Positions 18,659 through 28,016 of a DNA stretch of 64,000 bases are shown in pieces (positions within the stretch are counted from its first letter, which is position 1; the number at the start of each line of letters is the position of its first letter). Location: NCBI RefSeq assembly GCF_013113835.1, contig NZ_VTYQ01000003.1, forward strand, positions 62,001 to 126,000, written 5' to 3'. Position numbers and translations under genes: made by a program. This DNA is from Vibrio sp. RE88. GTDB taxonomy: Bacteria > Pseudomonadota > Gammaproteobacteria > Enterobacterales > Vibrionaceae. The notes beneath the pieces are model-generated. The model had not been told where the DNA came from. It ran no database searches and saw only the letters and a list, made by a program, of their open reading frames with translations.

Positions 18659-19279
18659 TTAATCCTTTATGTGAAGTGGTGTGCCAATAGAACATACGCG
18701 CTGATATAGACTGTCCGTTTTGGTAAGTTGAATATGAGTCAGGCTCTGATTGCCTATCTGTAACACGGAGTAAAGTGCGGGGTTTCGCCAGTCTAAGTTT
18801 AATAGTGAAGCCAATATCATACGTATGGTACCACCATGGCAGATGATTAATGTGTCCTCTTCGACACTCTCCATCAGTGAGGCCCATTGTCTGCTAACGC
18901 GCTGATGAAACGCTTGCAGTGTTTCAGCTTGAGGTAACTCAACCGCCGCAGGGTCATTCCAAAATCGTTCGAGTAGTGGCCACTCTGATTTGATAGAATC
19001 AAATGGCTTTCCATCAACCTCGCCAAAATCCATTTCTCTAAGCTCATCTTCAATCGATAAAGAAAGCTGGGAATTCTTTGCAACGAGTAAATCAGCTAAA
19101 TCAGCGCAACGGCGAAGAGGTGAAGTGATAATATGTTCAAAACTGATTGAAGCGTCTAACAAACTTTGGCAAATCGCTTGCTGTGTGCTGTGAGCGACTA
19201 AGACATTGTTCGCTCCGTTGAGCGCCGGTTCGCCTAACGTTTTTCCATGTCGCAATAGGTAAATATTAACTGTCTTCAC
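18659..19279 (-). CDS. cobC: Alpha-ribazole phosphatase CobC (histidine phosphatase family)
   Basis: CobC removes the phosphate from alpha-ribazole 5'-phosphate (or from adenosylcobalamin 5'-phosphate) in nucleotide loop assembly. The 206-residue protein has the phosphohistidine motif LLRHGKT (H11) and a second histidine in CHGGTIRM. Its start overlaps cobU by 14 bases, which supports CobC over a general phosphoglycerate mutase-like phosphatase. Confidence 0.88.
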   Translation of the reverse strand: MKTVNIYLLRHGKTLGEPALNGANNVLVAHSTQQAICQSLLDASISFEHIITSPLRRCADLADLLVAKNSQLSLSIEDELREMDFGEVDGKPFDSIKSEWPLLERFWNDPAAVELPQAETLQAFHQRVSRQWASLMESVEEDTLIICHGGTIRMILASLLNLDWRNPALYSVLQIGNQSLTHIQLTKTDSLYQRVCSIGTPLHIKD

Positions 19280-19814
19280 GCGACTTCTCTTTCAGCACCA
19301 TAGGCAACCCCGCCGCAACAAACGTTACTTTATCTGCTACCTTCGCGATGGCTTGATTCATCCAACCCGCATGATCAACGAACAGTCGAGTGACTTCTCC
19401 CATTGGAATCACGCCTAACCCTACTTCGTTAGAAACAACCACCAGATTAGCTTCACTGGCAGCCAGCGTTTTTACCAAACGCCCCACCCTGTCAGATATC
19501 TGGTGTGGCTCAATAGGTTGGCCTTGATTGTAAATGACGTTATTTATCCAAAGGGTTAAACAATCAATCAACACGATATCTTGAGAAGTGAAGCGTTCGA
19601 TCTGATCTTCGAGAGCATTCGGGCACTCATGCTCTACCCACCCGCTGCCTCTGCTGATTTTATGATGAGCAATTCTTGCCGCCATTTCATCATCAAAAGC
19701 CGTTGCAGTCGCAACATAGTGACGTGTGTAAACAGAGTGGCTCTCAACGACCAGTGATTCTGCAAAACTGGATTTTCCTGATCGAGCTCCGCCCAATATC
19801 AGATGTACACTCAT
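19266..19814 (-). CDS. cobU: Adenosylcobinamide kinase/guanylyltransferase CobU
   Basis: CobU phosphorylates adenosylcobinamide and then adds GMP to give adenosylcobinamide-GDP. The 182-residue protein carries the P-loop GGARSGKS (8-15), the GMP-accepting histidine region ARIAHHKISRG and the VSNEVGLGVIP segment of the family. It lies between cobS (4-base gap) and cobC (overlap). Confidence 0.94.
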   Translation of the reverse strand: MSVHLILGGARSGKSSFAESLVVESHSVYTRHYVATATAFDDEMAARIAHHKISRGSGWVEHECPNALEDQIERFTSQDIVLIDCLTLWINNVIYNQGQPIEPHQISDRVGRLVKTLAASEANLVVVSNEVGLGVIPMGEVTRLFVDHAGWMNQAIAKVADKVTFVAAGLPMVLKEKSREDS

Positions 19815-19818
19815 TCAC

Positions 19819-20592
19819 TCACCTTAAAGACCAGCCAAGAACAATCATGTAAATCAGCAGTTCCATAATTTGCTGAGCGCCGCCTAAGCAATCCCCCGTA
19901 AAACCACCTATTCGTTTCATCAACCAGTGTTTAAACATAATACGGAAGATAACGGTTATACCGGCGATCACAGCGACCAATTCAAAATCAAACCACAATA
20001 ATGGCATCAACGCCGATACTGCCAGCATTGCTAGCTCACTTTTAGATTGTTGATTCGCGAGTGGCTTACTTTTGCTGGCCTCAGAGTCACTTACATAAGG
20101 CATGTCATAAATGAGCGATGCAGCCACGGCGCGGCTTAGCGTGTAAGCAGCAACGATAACCAATAAAACATTCGTCAATAATGCAAGCTCAGTTAGCAGG
20201 ACATACTTACCTAGTAACGCCATCACCAGCGCGCTAGCACCATAAGTACCTATACGGCTGTCTTTCATAATGGTTAAACGCTTTTCTAGCGTCATCCCAC
20301 CACCAATGCCATCTGCCATGTCTGTCAGGCCATCTTCATGGAAGGCACCTGTGAGCAACAAACTGAACACCATCATGACAACAACCGCCACGCTCGGGCC
20401 AAGTACACTTTCAGCCAACCAATACACGGCTGCACATAATGCCCCTAAACACAGGCCGACTAATGCAAAATAACGCCCCGCCTGATTCATGCGTAATTCC
20501 GAATAAGGCGTAGACTGAGGTATTGGTAGGCGAGAAAAAAAGCCCAGAGCCAGCCAGAACAATTCAAGTTGATACTTGAGGGTACTGATCAC
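19819..20592 (-). CDS. cobS: Adenosylcobinamide-GDP ribazoletransferase CobS
   Basis: CobS joins adenosylcobinamide-GDP with alpha-ribazole (phosphate) to form adenosylcobalamin (phosphate). The 257-residue inner membrane protein shows several hydrophobic segments, the acidic motif [16 protein letters not shown] and the [12 protein letters not shown] motif near the C-terminus, both family hallmarks. Its start overlaps the cobT stop by 4 bases (ATGA), indicating translational coupling. Confidence 0.94.
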   Translation of the reverse strand: MISTLKYQLELFWLALGFFSRLPIPQSTPYSELRMNQAGRYFALVGLCLGALCAAVYWLAESVLGPSVAVVVMMVFSLLLTGAFHEDGLTDMADGIGGGMTLEKRLTIMKDSRIGTYGASALVMALLGKYVLLTELALLTNVLLVIVAAYTLSRAVAASLIYDMPYVSDSEASKSKPLANQQSKSELAMLAVSALMPLLWFDFELVAVIAGITVIFRIMFKHWLMKRIGGFTGDCLGGAQQIMELLIYMIVLGWSLR

Positions 20593-21617
20593 ACTGTCAC
20601 TCCAGCATCTTCAAAACTTGCCATTGAGTTGTAAAATTCAGCCGCTGCGCGAACCAAAGGGACAGCAAGCGCTGCGCCCGTGCCTTCACCGAGACGCATC
20701 GACAAATCCAACAAAGGTTTAGCACCTAATTCTTCAAGCAGAAGTTGGTGCGCCAACTCCTCTGACTTATGGGCAAAGATCATAAATTCGCGACATTCAG
20801 GTTGAATCAAACTCGCGGCATAAGCGGCCGTTGTGACAATAAAACCGTCAACAATAACTGGCGTCTTAGTTTCACAGGCAGCTAAGAAGGCCCCAACCAT
20901 CTGAACGATTTCAAAACCACCCACTTCGGATAGAACTTGATAAACATCCCGACCTTGGCATCGTGAGACTCCTTTATCGACTAGAGCCACCTTTTTCGCT
21001 AACTGCTCAGGAGTAATTCCTGTGCCTAGACCAACACATGACTGGACATCCTGACCTGTCAAAGCTGCAACTATGGCAGCGGCACTTGATGTATTCCCAA
21101 TCCCCATTTCACCAAACATGACAAGGTTGCTGCCTTCATTGACCGTTCGCTTAACCAGCTCGTGACCAAACTCAATACCCTGTTTGACTTGCTCACTAGA
21201 CATTGCTGCTTCATTGGCAAAATTTGCAGTTCTGTCACCCAGTCTTTGCACCACAAAGTTAGGCGCTGTCGCCTCTACAGGAATCAATATTCCCGTATCA
21301 ACCACCTTAAGCTCAATCTGGTTTATCCTACAAAAACAATTGATTGCAGCTCCACCAGCAAGAAAATTCAACACCATTTGTTGAGTCACTGCGCTTGGCG
21401 CGATGCTCACGCCTTCGTCCGCAATACCATGGTCACCGGCAAAAACGATCGCGGTTGGCTTTACTATATCCACATTGGTGACGGCGTCACATTTTGAATT
21501 ACTCTGAATCAAAGCAAGCTGGTGGGCAAGTGACTCTAGCTGCCCAAGAGCACCCAGTGGTTTAGTTTTTTGATTGATTCGATGCCAAATAGCATCTGAA
21601 TAAGATTGATCTAACAT
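20589..21617 (-). CDS. cobT: Nicotinate-nucleotide:DMB phosphoribosyltransferase CobT
   Basis: CobT activates the lower ligand by making alpha-ribazole 5'-phosphate from dimethylbenzimidazole and nicotinate mononucleotide. At 342 residues it is close to the family length. It shows the [21 protein letters not shown] and C-terminal [11 protein letters not shown] motifs, the last carrying the catalytic Glu. No bluB-type gene for making dimethylbenzimidazole is visible here, so the base is probably imported or made elsewhere. Confidence 0.94.
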   Translation of the reverse strand: MLDQSYSDAIWHRINQKTKPLGALGQLESLAHQLALIQSNSKCDAVTNVDIVKPTAIVFAGDHGIADEGVSIAPSAVTQQMVLNFLAGGAAINCFCRINQIELKVVDTGILIPVEATAPNFVVQRLGDRTANFANEAAMSSEQVKQGIEFGHELVKRTVNEGSNLVMFGEMGIGNTSSAAAIVAALTGQDVQSCVGLGTGITPEQLAKKVALVDKGVSRCQGRDVYQVLSEVGGFEIVQMVGAFLAACETKTPVIVDGFIVTTAAYAASLIQPECREFMIFAHKSEELAHQLLLEELGAKPLLDLSMRLGEGTGAALAVPLVRAAAEFYNSMASFEDAGVTV

Positions 21618-21623
21618 ACGACT

Positions 21624-22235
21624 TTATTTCGGTCTAGCGACAGTAAAGGTTTGGTCTAGGTTGGCGTATTGACTGCCACCTAAACGAGAAAGAGGATTCA
21701 CTTTTAGCGCTTCAACAACTAAGCGTTCTTGGTTATTTCCAATCACTTCTGGAGCAATGTATATGTCTTCGATTTGAGCAAAGATTAGGCTTTGAGGTGT
21801 TTCACCAATCTCTTTAACTTCAAACAGCTTGCATCCAAAAGCAATTGGGCAATCTTTGATTCGGGGTAATTCAAACCCTTCAAAATCTATGAGTTCTAAC
21901 CCCGCCAAAGCGACTTCAGATTCTCCATGCGGTAATGTTGCCGAAGTCTGCGTCACTTGTTCCGCCAAATCAGCATTCGCGATATGAACCACCATTCGAC
22001 CTGTTTCGAGAACATTACGGGTTGTATCTTTGATTTCTCCGGTCGGTTTCTTACCTACAGAGAACATCAACAGAGGTGGATTGCTAGAGATAGGAGTGAA
22101 GTAGGAAAATGGAGCTAGGTTGTAATCAGCTTCACTAGATTCCGTCAAAACCCACGCTATTGGCCTTGGAATCACAGTTTGCGTCATTAAGTGGTATATC
22201 TGAGTGGGAGCGAGAGTGCTAGCGTCGATATTCAT
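21624..22235 (-). CDS. Flavin reductase-like FMN-binding split barrel protein
   Basis: About 203 residues from the ATG at 22235, which has AAGG 9 bases upstream; an ATG at 22244 is too close to the ribosome binding site. The pattern (TVIPRPIAWVLT, NLAPFSYFTPISSNPPLLMFSVG, and later GCKLFEV) is that of the flavin reductase-like domain family, which binds FMN. It ends 6 bases before cobT, so it heads the cob operon. A role in reducing the corrinoid cobalt before adenosylation is an inference from position. Confidence 0.8.
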   Translation of the reverse strand: MNIDASTLAPTQIYHLMTQTVIPRPIAWVLTESSEADYNLAPFSYFTPISSNPPLLMFSVGKKPTGEIKDTTRNVLETGRMVVHIANADLAEQVTQTSATLPHGESEVALAGLELIDFEGFELPRIKDCPIAFGCKLFEVKEIGETPQSLIFAQIEDIYIAPEVIGNNQERLVVEALKVNPLSRLGGSQYANLDQTFTVARPK

Positions 22236-22370
22236 CTTGTTCATCCTTTTGGTATCGCGAGTCCCCTGTGAATCTCAGAGTGTAACGTGAAATCAGCCAG
22301 TTAACACCCCTATGCATCGACTGAAAAACGCTATCCTCTTGTCATTTTTGCAATCAAATTGATACCAAAA
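22236..22370 (-). promoter_or_regulatory. Candidate structured mRNA leader of the cob operon
   Basis: On the minus-strand transcript TTTTGGTATC (complement of 22361-22370) can pair perfectly with GATACCAAAA (complement of 22247-22256), enclosing ~104 bases. The 3' arm runs into the AAGG ribosome binding site of the first gene. Inside, GTGT(T)AAC/GTTACAC and CTCTG/CAGGG hairpins are possible. I could not fit the conserved core of the cobalamin riboswitch. This looks like a switch that hides the ribosome binding site, but that is inference. Confidence 0.45.
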
Positions 22371-22532
22371 ATGAAACTTTTTCCATTTATCACCTATCTT
22401 ATTAAATGGGCACAACCTAATCGAACGCTAACTTATTGAATTGTAACAACCTGAATTTTAGACGGCACAAAGACTGCATTAGATACTGCCGTGATGAGGT
22501 TAACCCAACTTTGATAGTGCAAGGAGGTTTGT

Positions 22533-22619
22533 ATGTTTGCCAATCAAAAATCAAAGAAACAGAAGCAACACAAGTCGAATCAAAAGACTCAAAAACGAGT
22601 CCCTCTCTCTCTTACTTGA
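22533..22619 (+). CDS. Candidate 28-residue basic peptide
   Basis: An ATG preceded by AAGGAGG at 5 bases, one of the best ribosome binding sites in the window, opens a 28-codon frame made almost wholly of Lys, Gln, Asn, Ser and Thr with no acidic residue. It begins MFANQKSKKQKQHKSN. It lies alone between the divergent cob operon and an NAD(P)-binding protein gene. It may be a real small protein, perhaps binding RNA or DNA, or a leader peptide. An overlapping longer frame from a TTG at 22436 lacks such support. Confidence 0.5.
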   Translation: MFANQKSKKQKQHKSNQKTQKRVPLSLT

Positions 22620-22759
22620 CCACTCCACCATCAGAATTGGCCTCGATAAACGGGGCCAAACGTAATCTAATTTTACTCGCAACCTAAAAGATTGATCACA
22701 GACTTTCTGTGTTTGTTGTTAGATGCTCTGATCGTCACGATTAGCTAAAGGTACGAAAT

Positions 22760-23446
22760 TTGTCTGAGTCTAGAGATCTGGTCGTTATGGTCGCCGGTGC
22801 AACAGGGTTAATAGGAACCGAGCTCATCAAACAAATGTTAGAAGAAGATCCTGTCACACGTATCTATGCGCTTAGCCGACGTGAACTCCCTTTTTTCCAC
22901 CCTAAGTTGGAAGTCCTTCAAAATAAGCAGCTTCAAGTTCAAGAGTGGGACACAGATAAGCCTTCGCCTAAATATGGATTCATCTGTCTAGGCACAACCA
23001 TTAAGCAAGCAGGCTCTAAGCAAGAGCTAGAGCGTGTTGATTATGAACTGGTGTGTGATGTCGCCCAGACAATGAAAGTACTTGGTGTCACTCATCTGGC
23101 TGTCGTTTCAAGTTACGGTGCCTCCGTCCGTTCTCTTTCCCACTACCTTCGCTGTAAAGGGAAAATGGAAATGGCGATTGAACGTATGGGTTTTGAACAT
23201 ATCACCTTCGTTAGACCCGGACCTTTAGTGGGTTTAAGAGACACACCGCGCACTGACGAAGCCATCGTACAAGTCGTCCTAAAATCTTTGCGCCCCCTCA
23301 TGTTTGGCAAACTGGCAAAACTCATACCGATTCAGGCAAGCGAAGTGGCGAAAGCAATGCAATATGGACTCCTGGCAAATACGGACCGAAAACTTCAAAC
23401 ATTGGACAGCATTCAGATGCGAAATTTGATTAATAAATATCAATAA
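22760..23446 (+). CDS. NAD(P)-binding Rossmann protein (atypical SDR)
   Basis: A 228-residue protein with the dinucleotide-binding motif VAGATGLIG near the N-terminus (about 11-19) and an atypical short-chain dehydrogenase pattern (VVSSYGA, then a basic segment). It resembles the NmrA/YbjT-like sugar-epimerase-related group, some of which only sense NAD(P). The TTG start is needed to keep the first beta strand; AAAGG lies 8 bases before it. Substrate unknown. Confidence 0.75.
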   Translation: MSESRDLVVMVAGATGLIGTELIKQMLEEDPVTRIYALSRRELPFFHPKLEVLQNKQLQVQEWDTDKPSPKYGFICLGTTIKQAGSKQELERVDYELVCDVAQTMKVLGVTHLAVVSSYGASVRSLSHYLRCKGKMEMAIERMGFEHITFVRPGPLVGLRDTPRTDEAIVQVVLKSLRPLMFGKLAKLIPIQASEVAKAMQYGLLANTDRKLQTLDSIQMRNLINKYQ

Positions 23447-23637
23447 TTCGACTATTTTCGCTGTCTTCCGAACAAATTCGATACAACTCCCATATTTTAA
23501 TAACTTAAATACATATCAAATATCTTTTTTTCATTTCAATCATACATTTCAAATCATTATCGTTTGTTACAGAATTTAATCCTGTAATCAATTTACTCAA
23601 TAAATAAGTTACAAACACTCAATAAGGAATATCAATT

Positions 23638-25011
23638 ATGTCAGTAGCGGCTATCGCTTCATTAGTGGCATTTGTCGGCATTCTCTTTTTCCTCTATGGA
23701 CAGCAGCGAAAAGAGAATACGCTATCCCGACTCGTACTATTGGGCTTAGTACTTGGCAGCTCATTTGGCCTAATACTGCAGCTTGTTTTTGGCGAAGGTA
23801 ACCCTGTCATCGCTCAAACCTTAGAATGGGTTAACGTCGTTGGCCGAGGCTATGTTGGCCTGCTTAAAATGGTCATCATGCCTCTCGTTCTTGTTTCCAT
23901 GATCGCAGCCGTTGTCAAACTTGAGAAAGGCGGTTCACTGGGCAAGATTTCAGGCCTTACCATTTCTGTGCTGCTTGCTACTACAGCGATTTCAGCCATT
24001 GTGGGCATTGTCATCACCCAAGCGTTTGGTCTATCTGCAGAAGGGCTGACGGAGGGCGCGCGCGAAACCGCTCGTATCGCAGTGCTAGAAGATCGCGTAG
24101 GTACTGTCGCTGATCTCACTATTCCACAGATGCTGGTAAGCTTTATCCCTACCAACCCATTCGCAGATCTGACAGGTTCTCGTTCTACTTCCATTATTGC
24201 TGTCGTGATCTTTGGTGTCCTGACCGGTATTGCTGCACGTAAGGTGATGGCGGAAAAGGAAGAACTGGAAGCGCCAATTCGCACTTTTGTTGAAGCGACT
24301 CAATCTGTTGTGATGCGCTTGGTGAAAATGATTATGGCGCTCACACCATATGGTATTGCGGCGTTGATGGCGAAAGTTGTCGCGACATCCAGTGCGGGTG
24401 ACATCCTGAATCTATTGGGCTTTATCGTTGCCTCTTACATTGCAATCGCCCTAATGTTTGTTGTTCACGGTATTTTGGTGTCATTCGTTGGTGTGAGCCC
24501 GAAAGAGTACTTCCAGAAGATTTGGCCAGTACTGACATTCGCATTTACGTCACGCAGTTCAGCCGCAACTATCCCACTTAACGTGGAAGCGCAAATCAAT
24601 AAGCTACGCGTGCCACCTGCGATTGCGAACCTTTCAGCGTCATTTGGTGCAACCATAGGACAAAATGGCTGTGCGGGTATCTACCCTGCAATGTTGGCCG
24701 TGATGGTTGCTCCAACTGTGGGTATCGACCCAACGGATATCAACTTCATCCTATCTCTGGTCGCTATTATTGTGGTGAGTTCATTCGGTATCGCTGGTGT
24801 TGGTGGCGGTGCAACTTTCGCTGCACTAATCGTACTTCCAGCAATGGGATTACCAGTGACCATCGCTGCGCTACTTATCTCAATCGAGCCTTTGATCGAT
24901 ATGGCGCGAACCGCGCTCAACGTATCCGGCGCTATGACGGCTGGCACCATAACCAGCCGTATCCTTGGCGATAAAGTCTCAGACGAAGAGCTTGAAGCTC
25001 AACAAGCCTAA
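23638..25011 (+). CDS. tcyP: L-cystine:sodium/proton symporter TcyP
   Basis: A 457-residue membrane protein of the dicarboxylate/amino acid:cation symporter family with about 8 helices and re-entrant hairpins. The serine-rich hairpin TSRSSAATIPLN and the GQNGCAGIYPAML and VGGGATFAALIVLPAMGLP segments match the TcyP/YdjN cystine group rather than glutamate or C4-dicarboxylate carriers. AAGGA precedes the ATG. It is monocistronic with its own terminator. Confidence 0.87.
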   Translation: MSVAAIASLVAFVGILFFLYGQQRKENTLSRLVLLGLVLGSSFGLILQLVFGEGNPVIAQTLEWVNVVGRGYVGLLKMVIMPLVLVSMIAAVVKLEKGGSLGKISGLTISVLLATTAISAIVGIVITQAFGLSAEGLTEGARETARIAVLEDRVGTVADLTIPQMLVSFIPTNPFADLTGSRSTSIIAVVIFGVLTGIAARKVMAEKEELEAPIRTFVEATQSVVMRLVKMIMALTPYGIAALMAKVVATSSAGDILNLLGFIVASYIAIALMFVVHGILVSFVGVSPKEYFQKIWPVLTFAFTSRSSAATIPLNVEAQINKLRVPPAIANLSASFGATIGQNGCAGIYPAMLAVMVAPTVGIDPTDINFILSLVAIIVVSSFGIAGVGGGATFAALIVLPAMGLPVTIAALLISIEPLIDMARTALNVSGAMTAGTITSRILGDKVSDEELEAQQA

Positions 25012-25018
25012 AATGACC

Positions 25019-25049
25019 AAGCCCCGAGTGAAAAACTCGGGGCTTTTTC
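25019..25049 (+). terminator. Rho-independent terminator of tcyP
   Basis: AAGCCCCGAGT (25019-25029) pairs with ACTCGGGGCTT (25035-25045), followed by a T-run. It starts 8 bases past the stop codon. Confidence 0.93.
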
Positions 25050-25150
25050 TATCCGCACAATTTTCTAGCAATCAAGCGCTTCTCGTTTGCCTTGTCACGG
25101 TCTCAATGGTCTAATACCCAAGTGAATTTCAAAGACTTGGTAAAGAGATA

Positions 25151-26575
25151 ATGCAACAAGCGCATCAACCTACGTTTTTCTTTTTTGATTATGAAACGTG
25201 GGGAACCAGCCCAGCAAAAGACAGACCGTCCCAGTTTGCGGGTGTACGCACCGACATGGATTTCAATATCATCGGTGAGCCTCTTGTTATCTACTGCCAA
25301 CCACCTTCAGATTATCTTCCATCACCCGAAGCTGCGCTTATCACAGGTATCACACCTCAGACGGCAGCAAGTAAAGGGTTACCAGAACCGGAATTTATTG
25401 CCAGAATTCATGAGCAGTTGTCCACGCCAAACACCATCAACTTAGGTTACAACAGCATTCGATTTGATGACGAAGTGACGCGATACACCTGCTACCGAAA
25501 TTTCATCGATCCATATGCATGGAGCTGGCAAAACGGTAACTCTCGCTGGGATTTACTTGATGTCATGCGCGCCTGTCACGCCCTTCGCCCAGAAGGCATT
25601 AATTGGCCAGAGAATGACGAAGGTTTTATCAGCTTTAAGCTAGAGCACTTGTCCGTTGCCAATGGCATTGAACACGAGAATGCACACGATGCGATGGCTG
25701 ACGTTATAGCAACGATTGAAATGGCTAAAAAGGTCAAAGCCGCTCAGCCTAAGCTCTTTGATTATTTCCTTAGCATGCGCCACAAGCGCAAACTGAACGA
25801 ACTCGTCGATATCGTGAATATGACGCCGCTTATGCACGTATCGGGTATGTTGGGTCGTGAATGCAATTACACTAGCTGGGTGGTTCCGGTTGCTTGGCAT
25901 CCAACCAACCAGAATGCGGTGATCGTGGTCGATTTGGCGAAAGATCCTCAGCCGTTGTTGGATTTAGATGTAAAACAGCTTAATGAGCGTCTCTACACCA
26001 AACATTCTGAACTTGGCCCAGAAGAACTACCTGTGCCAATCAAACTTATCCATCTCAACAAGTGCCCTATTTTGGCCCCGGCCAAAACATTAACTGCTGA
26101 AAATGCGGCCAATATTGGCATTGACAGAGAAAAGTGCTTACAAAACCTTGAGCAACTTAGACAACATCCAGAGATTAGAGAAAAACTCAATTCGCTATAC
26201 AGCATCGAGCGAGAATACGAAAAGAGCGATGATGTTGATACTATGCTATACGATGGTTTCTTCTCTCCTGCAGCCAAGAAATCAATGGATATCATACGAG
26301 AAACTGAAGCACAGAATCTTTCCGCCCTTGATATCTCATTCAGTGACGACAGAATTGCTCCGCTTCTATTCCGCTATCGCGCCAGACATTTCCCGTGGAC
26401 ATTGGACGAGAGTGAACAACAAAAATGGGCGGCACACAGCCGCGAGTACTTCGAAAGTCGAATTGAAGACTACATGCTCAATTTGGAAAACTTAGTTCAC
26501 GAGCATGAGAGTGACGAAAAAAAGATAGCTATCTTAAAATCTGTTTACCAATACGTTCAAAAGCTAGTATCTTAA
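25151..26575 (+). CDS. sbcB: Exodeoxyribonuclease I
   Basis: Exonuclease I degrades single-stranded DNA 3' to 5' in recombination and mismatch repair. The 474-residue protein starts with the DEDDh exonuclease motif FFDYETWG, has the second motif NLGYNSIRFDDE and the third in HENAHDAMADV, followed by the SH3-like and helical C-terminal domains of the family. Length matches E. coli SbcB (475). Confidence 0.95.
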   Translation: MQQAHQPTFFFFDYETWGTSPAKDRPSQFAGVRTDMDFNIIGEPLVIYCQPPSDYLPSPEAALITGITPQTAASKGLPEPEFIARIHEQLSTPNTINLGYNSIRFDDEVTRYTCYRNFIDPYAWSWQNGNSRWDLLDVMRACHALRPEGINWPENDEGFISFKLEHLSVANGIEHENAHDAMADVIATIEMAKKVKAAQPKLFDYFLSMRHKRKLNELVDIVNMTPLMHVSGMLGRECNYTSWVVPVAWHPTNQNAVIVVDLAKDPQPLLDLDVKQLNERLYTKHSELGPEELPVPIKLIHLNKCPILAPAKTLTAENAANIGIDREKCLQNLEQLRQHPEIREKLNSLYSIEREYEKSDDVDTMLYDGFFSPAAKKSMDIIRETEAQNLSALDISFSDDRIAPLLFRYRARHFPWTLDESEQQKWAAHSREYFESRIEDYMLNLENLVHEHESDEKKIAILKSVYQYVQKLVS

Positions 26576-26657
26576 CAACTTATTGCCTGCACCCTATAAC
26601 ACTCAGGCCTCATAACACTATAAAAAATACCACGTTGATTGAGGCCAGTGAGCATAC

Positions 26658-26672
26658 TGAACCCACGGTTCA
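26658..26672. promoter_or_regulatory. Palindrome upstream of lrgA
   Basis: TGAACC-CAC-GGTTCA is a perfect 6-bp inverted repeat ending 48 bases before the lrgA start. It could be an operator or a short hairpin behind sbcB; no T-run follows. Confidence 0.4.
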
Positions 26673-26720
26673 GTGCTTTCACATACGCAAAAGTTGATAA
26701 AAATTTGGACGACACCACCT

Positions 26721-27086
26721 ATGGCGAAAACCTTGCTTAAATACGTCGTATCTATGGGGCTGATTTTCCTCTGCCTCATGGCAGGCATTAACATTCAAAA
26801 CCTTCTAGATATCTCCATCCCGGGAAGCATTATTGGCATGCTTATCCTTTTTGCCCTGCTAGCGAGTGGATTAGTACCTTTTGAATGGGTACGCCCAAGT
26901 GCCACACTGTTTATTCGCTACATGGTTCTGCTCTTTGTTCCGATCAGCGTTGGACTTATGGAACACTTCGATCTGCTATACAACAATGCCCTGCCAATTC
27001 TCGCCAGTGCCGTCGGTGGCACGTTCATCGTACTAGTCTTGTTGGGGCTGATGTTGGATAGAGTGTTGAAGCGAGGTGAGCAATAA
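26721..27086 (+). CDS. lrgA: LrgA/CidA family holin-like membrane protein
   Basis: A 121-residue membrane protein with four hydrophobic segments and the family motif [14 protein letters not shown] followed by [17 protein letters not shown]. It resembles E. coli YohJ. I chose the ATG at 26721 by comparison with YohJ; a GTG 48 bases upstream would add 16 residues. LrgA-LrgB pairs are linked to autolysis control and, in some bacteria, to pyruvate transport. It overlaps lrgB by one base. Confidence 0.83.
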   Translation: MAKTLLKYVVSMGLIFLCLMAGINIQNLLDISIPGSIIGMLILFALLASGLVPFEWVRPSATLFIRYMVLLFVPISVGLMEHFDLLYNNALPILASAVGGTFIVLVLLGLMLDRVLKRGEQ

Positions 27087-27763
27087 TGTGGCTACTGGTA
27101 ACTATTGTCGTATTTCTCTCTGCGCGCTGGCTTTGTCAGAAGATCAGCAGCCCATTTATGAATCCTCTGTTAATCAGTTTAGCGGTGATGATTCCGTTGC
27201 TTACGCACCTTAAGGTGCCATTTGAAACTTATTACAATGACAATGAGTGGATTAATTTTCTACTTCAACCCGCAGTGGTTGCACTCGCTTACCCTTTGTA
27301 TGAGCAACTTCCGCAAATAAGAGCTAACTGGCGAATCATCATGCTGGCGTGTGGTGTCGGTAGTGTCATGTCGATGCTGACAGCCACGGTTATCGCCTCT
27401 TACATGCACACGGATCTCTCTTTGATCGCTAGCCTACTGGGTAAATCCGTCACAACTCCCATTGCGATGGAAGTGTCTAGCCACCTAGGTGGTGAGCCAG
27501 CCATTGCCGCTATTTTGGTTTTGCTGGTTGGTCTGTTTGGCGCGATCTTGGCTTATCCAATTTACAATTTACTTAACATTACACATCCCATTGCAAAAGG
27601 GCTGACCATGGGCACAGTTTCCCATGCTCTAGGTACTGCGACCTGTGCAGAAAAAGACGCTCAAGATGCCGCTTTCAGCTCTTTGGCACTCGTAGTCTGT
27701 GGGGTGATTACCTCAATCCTTGCCCCTTCATTCTTTGCGCTGGCTGTCTGGCTTGCCGCATAA
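27086..27763 (+). CDS. lrgB: LrgB/CidB family membrane protein
   Basis: A 225-residue membrane protein with about 6 hydrophobic segments and the family motifs SLLGKSVTTPIAMEVS and SHALGTATC. It resembles E. coli YohK and works as the partner of LrgA. Its ATG shares one base with the lrgA stop (TAATG). Cytidine deaminase follows 250 bases later on the same strand, an order also found in E. coli (yohJ-yohK-cdd). Confidence 0.9.
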   Translation: MWLLVTIVVFLSARWLCQKISSPFMNPLLISLAVMIPLLTHLKVPFETYYNDNEWINFLLQPAVVALAYPLYEQLPQIRANWRIIMLACGVGSVMSMLTATVIASYMHTDLSLIASLLGKSVTTPIAMEVSSHLGGEPAIAAILVLLVGLFGAILAYPIYNLLNITHPIAKGLTMGTVSHALGTATCAEKDAQDAAFSSLALVVCGVITSILAPSFFALAVWLAA

Positions 27764-27772
27764 CACCCTTTG

Positions 27773-27802
27773 CGTCGGATTGCGTATGCCCGCATTCCGA
27801 CG
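27773..27802 (+). terminator. Hairpin downstream of lrgB
   Basis: CGTCGGA (27773-27779) pairs with TCCGACG (27796-27802), with an inner GCG/CGC. There is no T-run, so it may be a weak or Rho-dependent stop. Confidence 0.4.
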
Positions 27803-27887
27803 TACATCACTCTATCGAATGCTGCAATCGTTATCATGTGTGAGCTCACTCTAATTGTGAAACAACAAATCTCATTACAACAATTTA

Positions 27888-27903
27888 TGTGACTTGCATC
27901 TCA
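27888..27903 (+). promoter_or_regulatory. Possible CRP site upstream of cdd
   Basis: TGTGA-N6-TCTCA resembles the CRP consensus TGTGA-N6-TCACA, with one perfect half. In E. coli cdd is controlled by CRP and CytR. A perfect palindrome GTGAGCTCAC lies at 27840-27849. Both are pattern matches only. Confidence 0.35.
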
Positions 27904-28016
27904 GTAAAGTTCTCTGCGTTACATAAAATGAAATACCAGTATCAGGGTAAGCCACTCTAAACAGGTAACTCAGGCAGACCCGTAGATATCTACAATTGCT
28001 TAAACAAGGATTCAAT

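Noticed and set aside
22236..22435. Canonical cobalamin riboswitch before the cob operon
   Set aside because: The conserved core and B12 box could not be placed in the sequence; only an unrelated closing helix was found.
22436..22687. 83-codon plus-strand frame from a TTG
   Set aside because: No ribosome binding site; it overlaps the small ORF at 22533 that has a strong one, and has no recognisable protein pattern.
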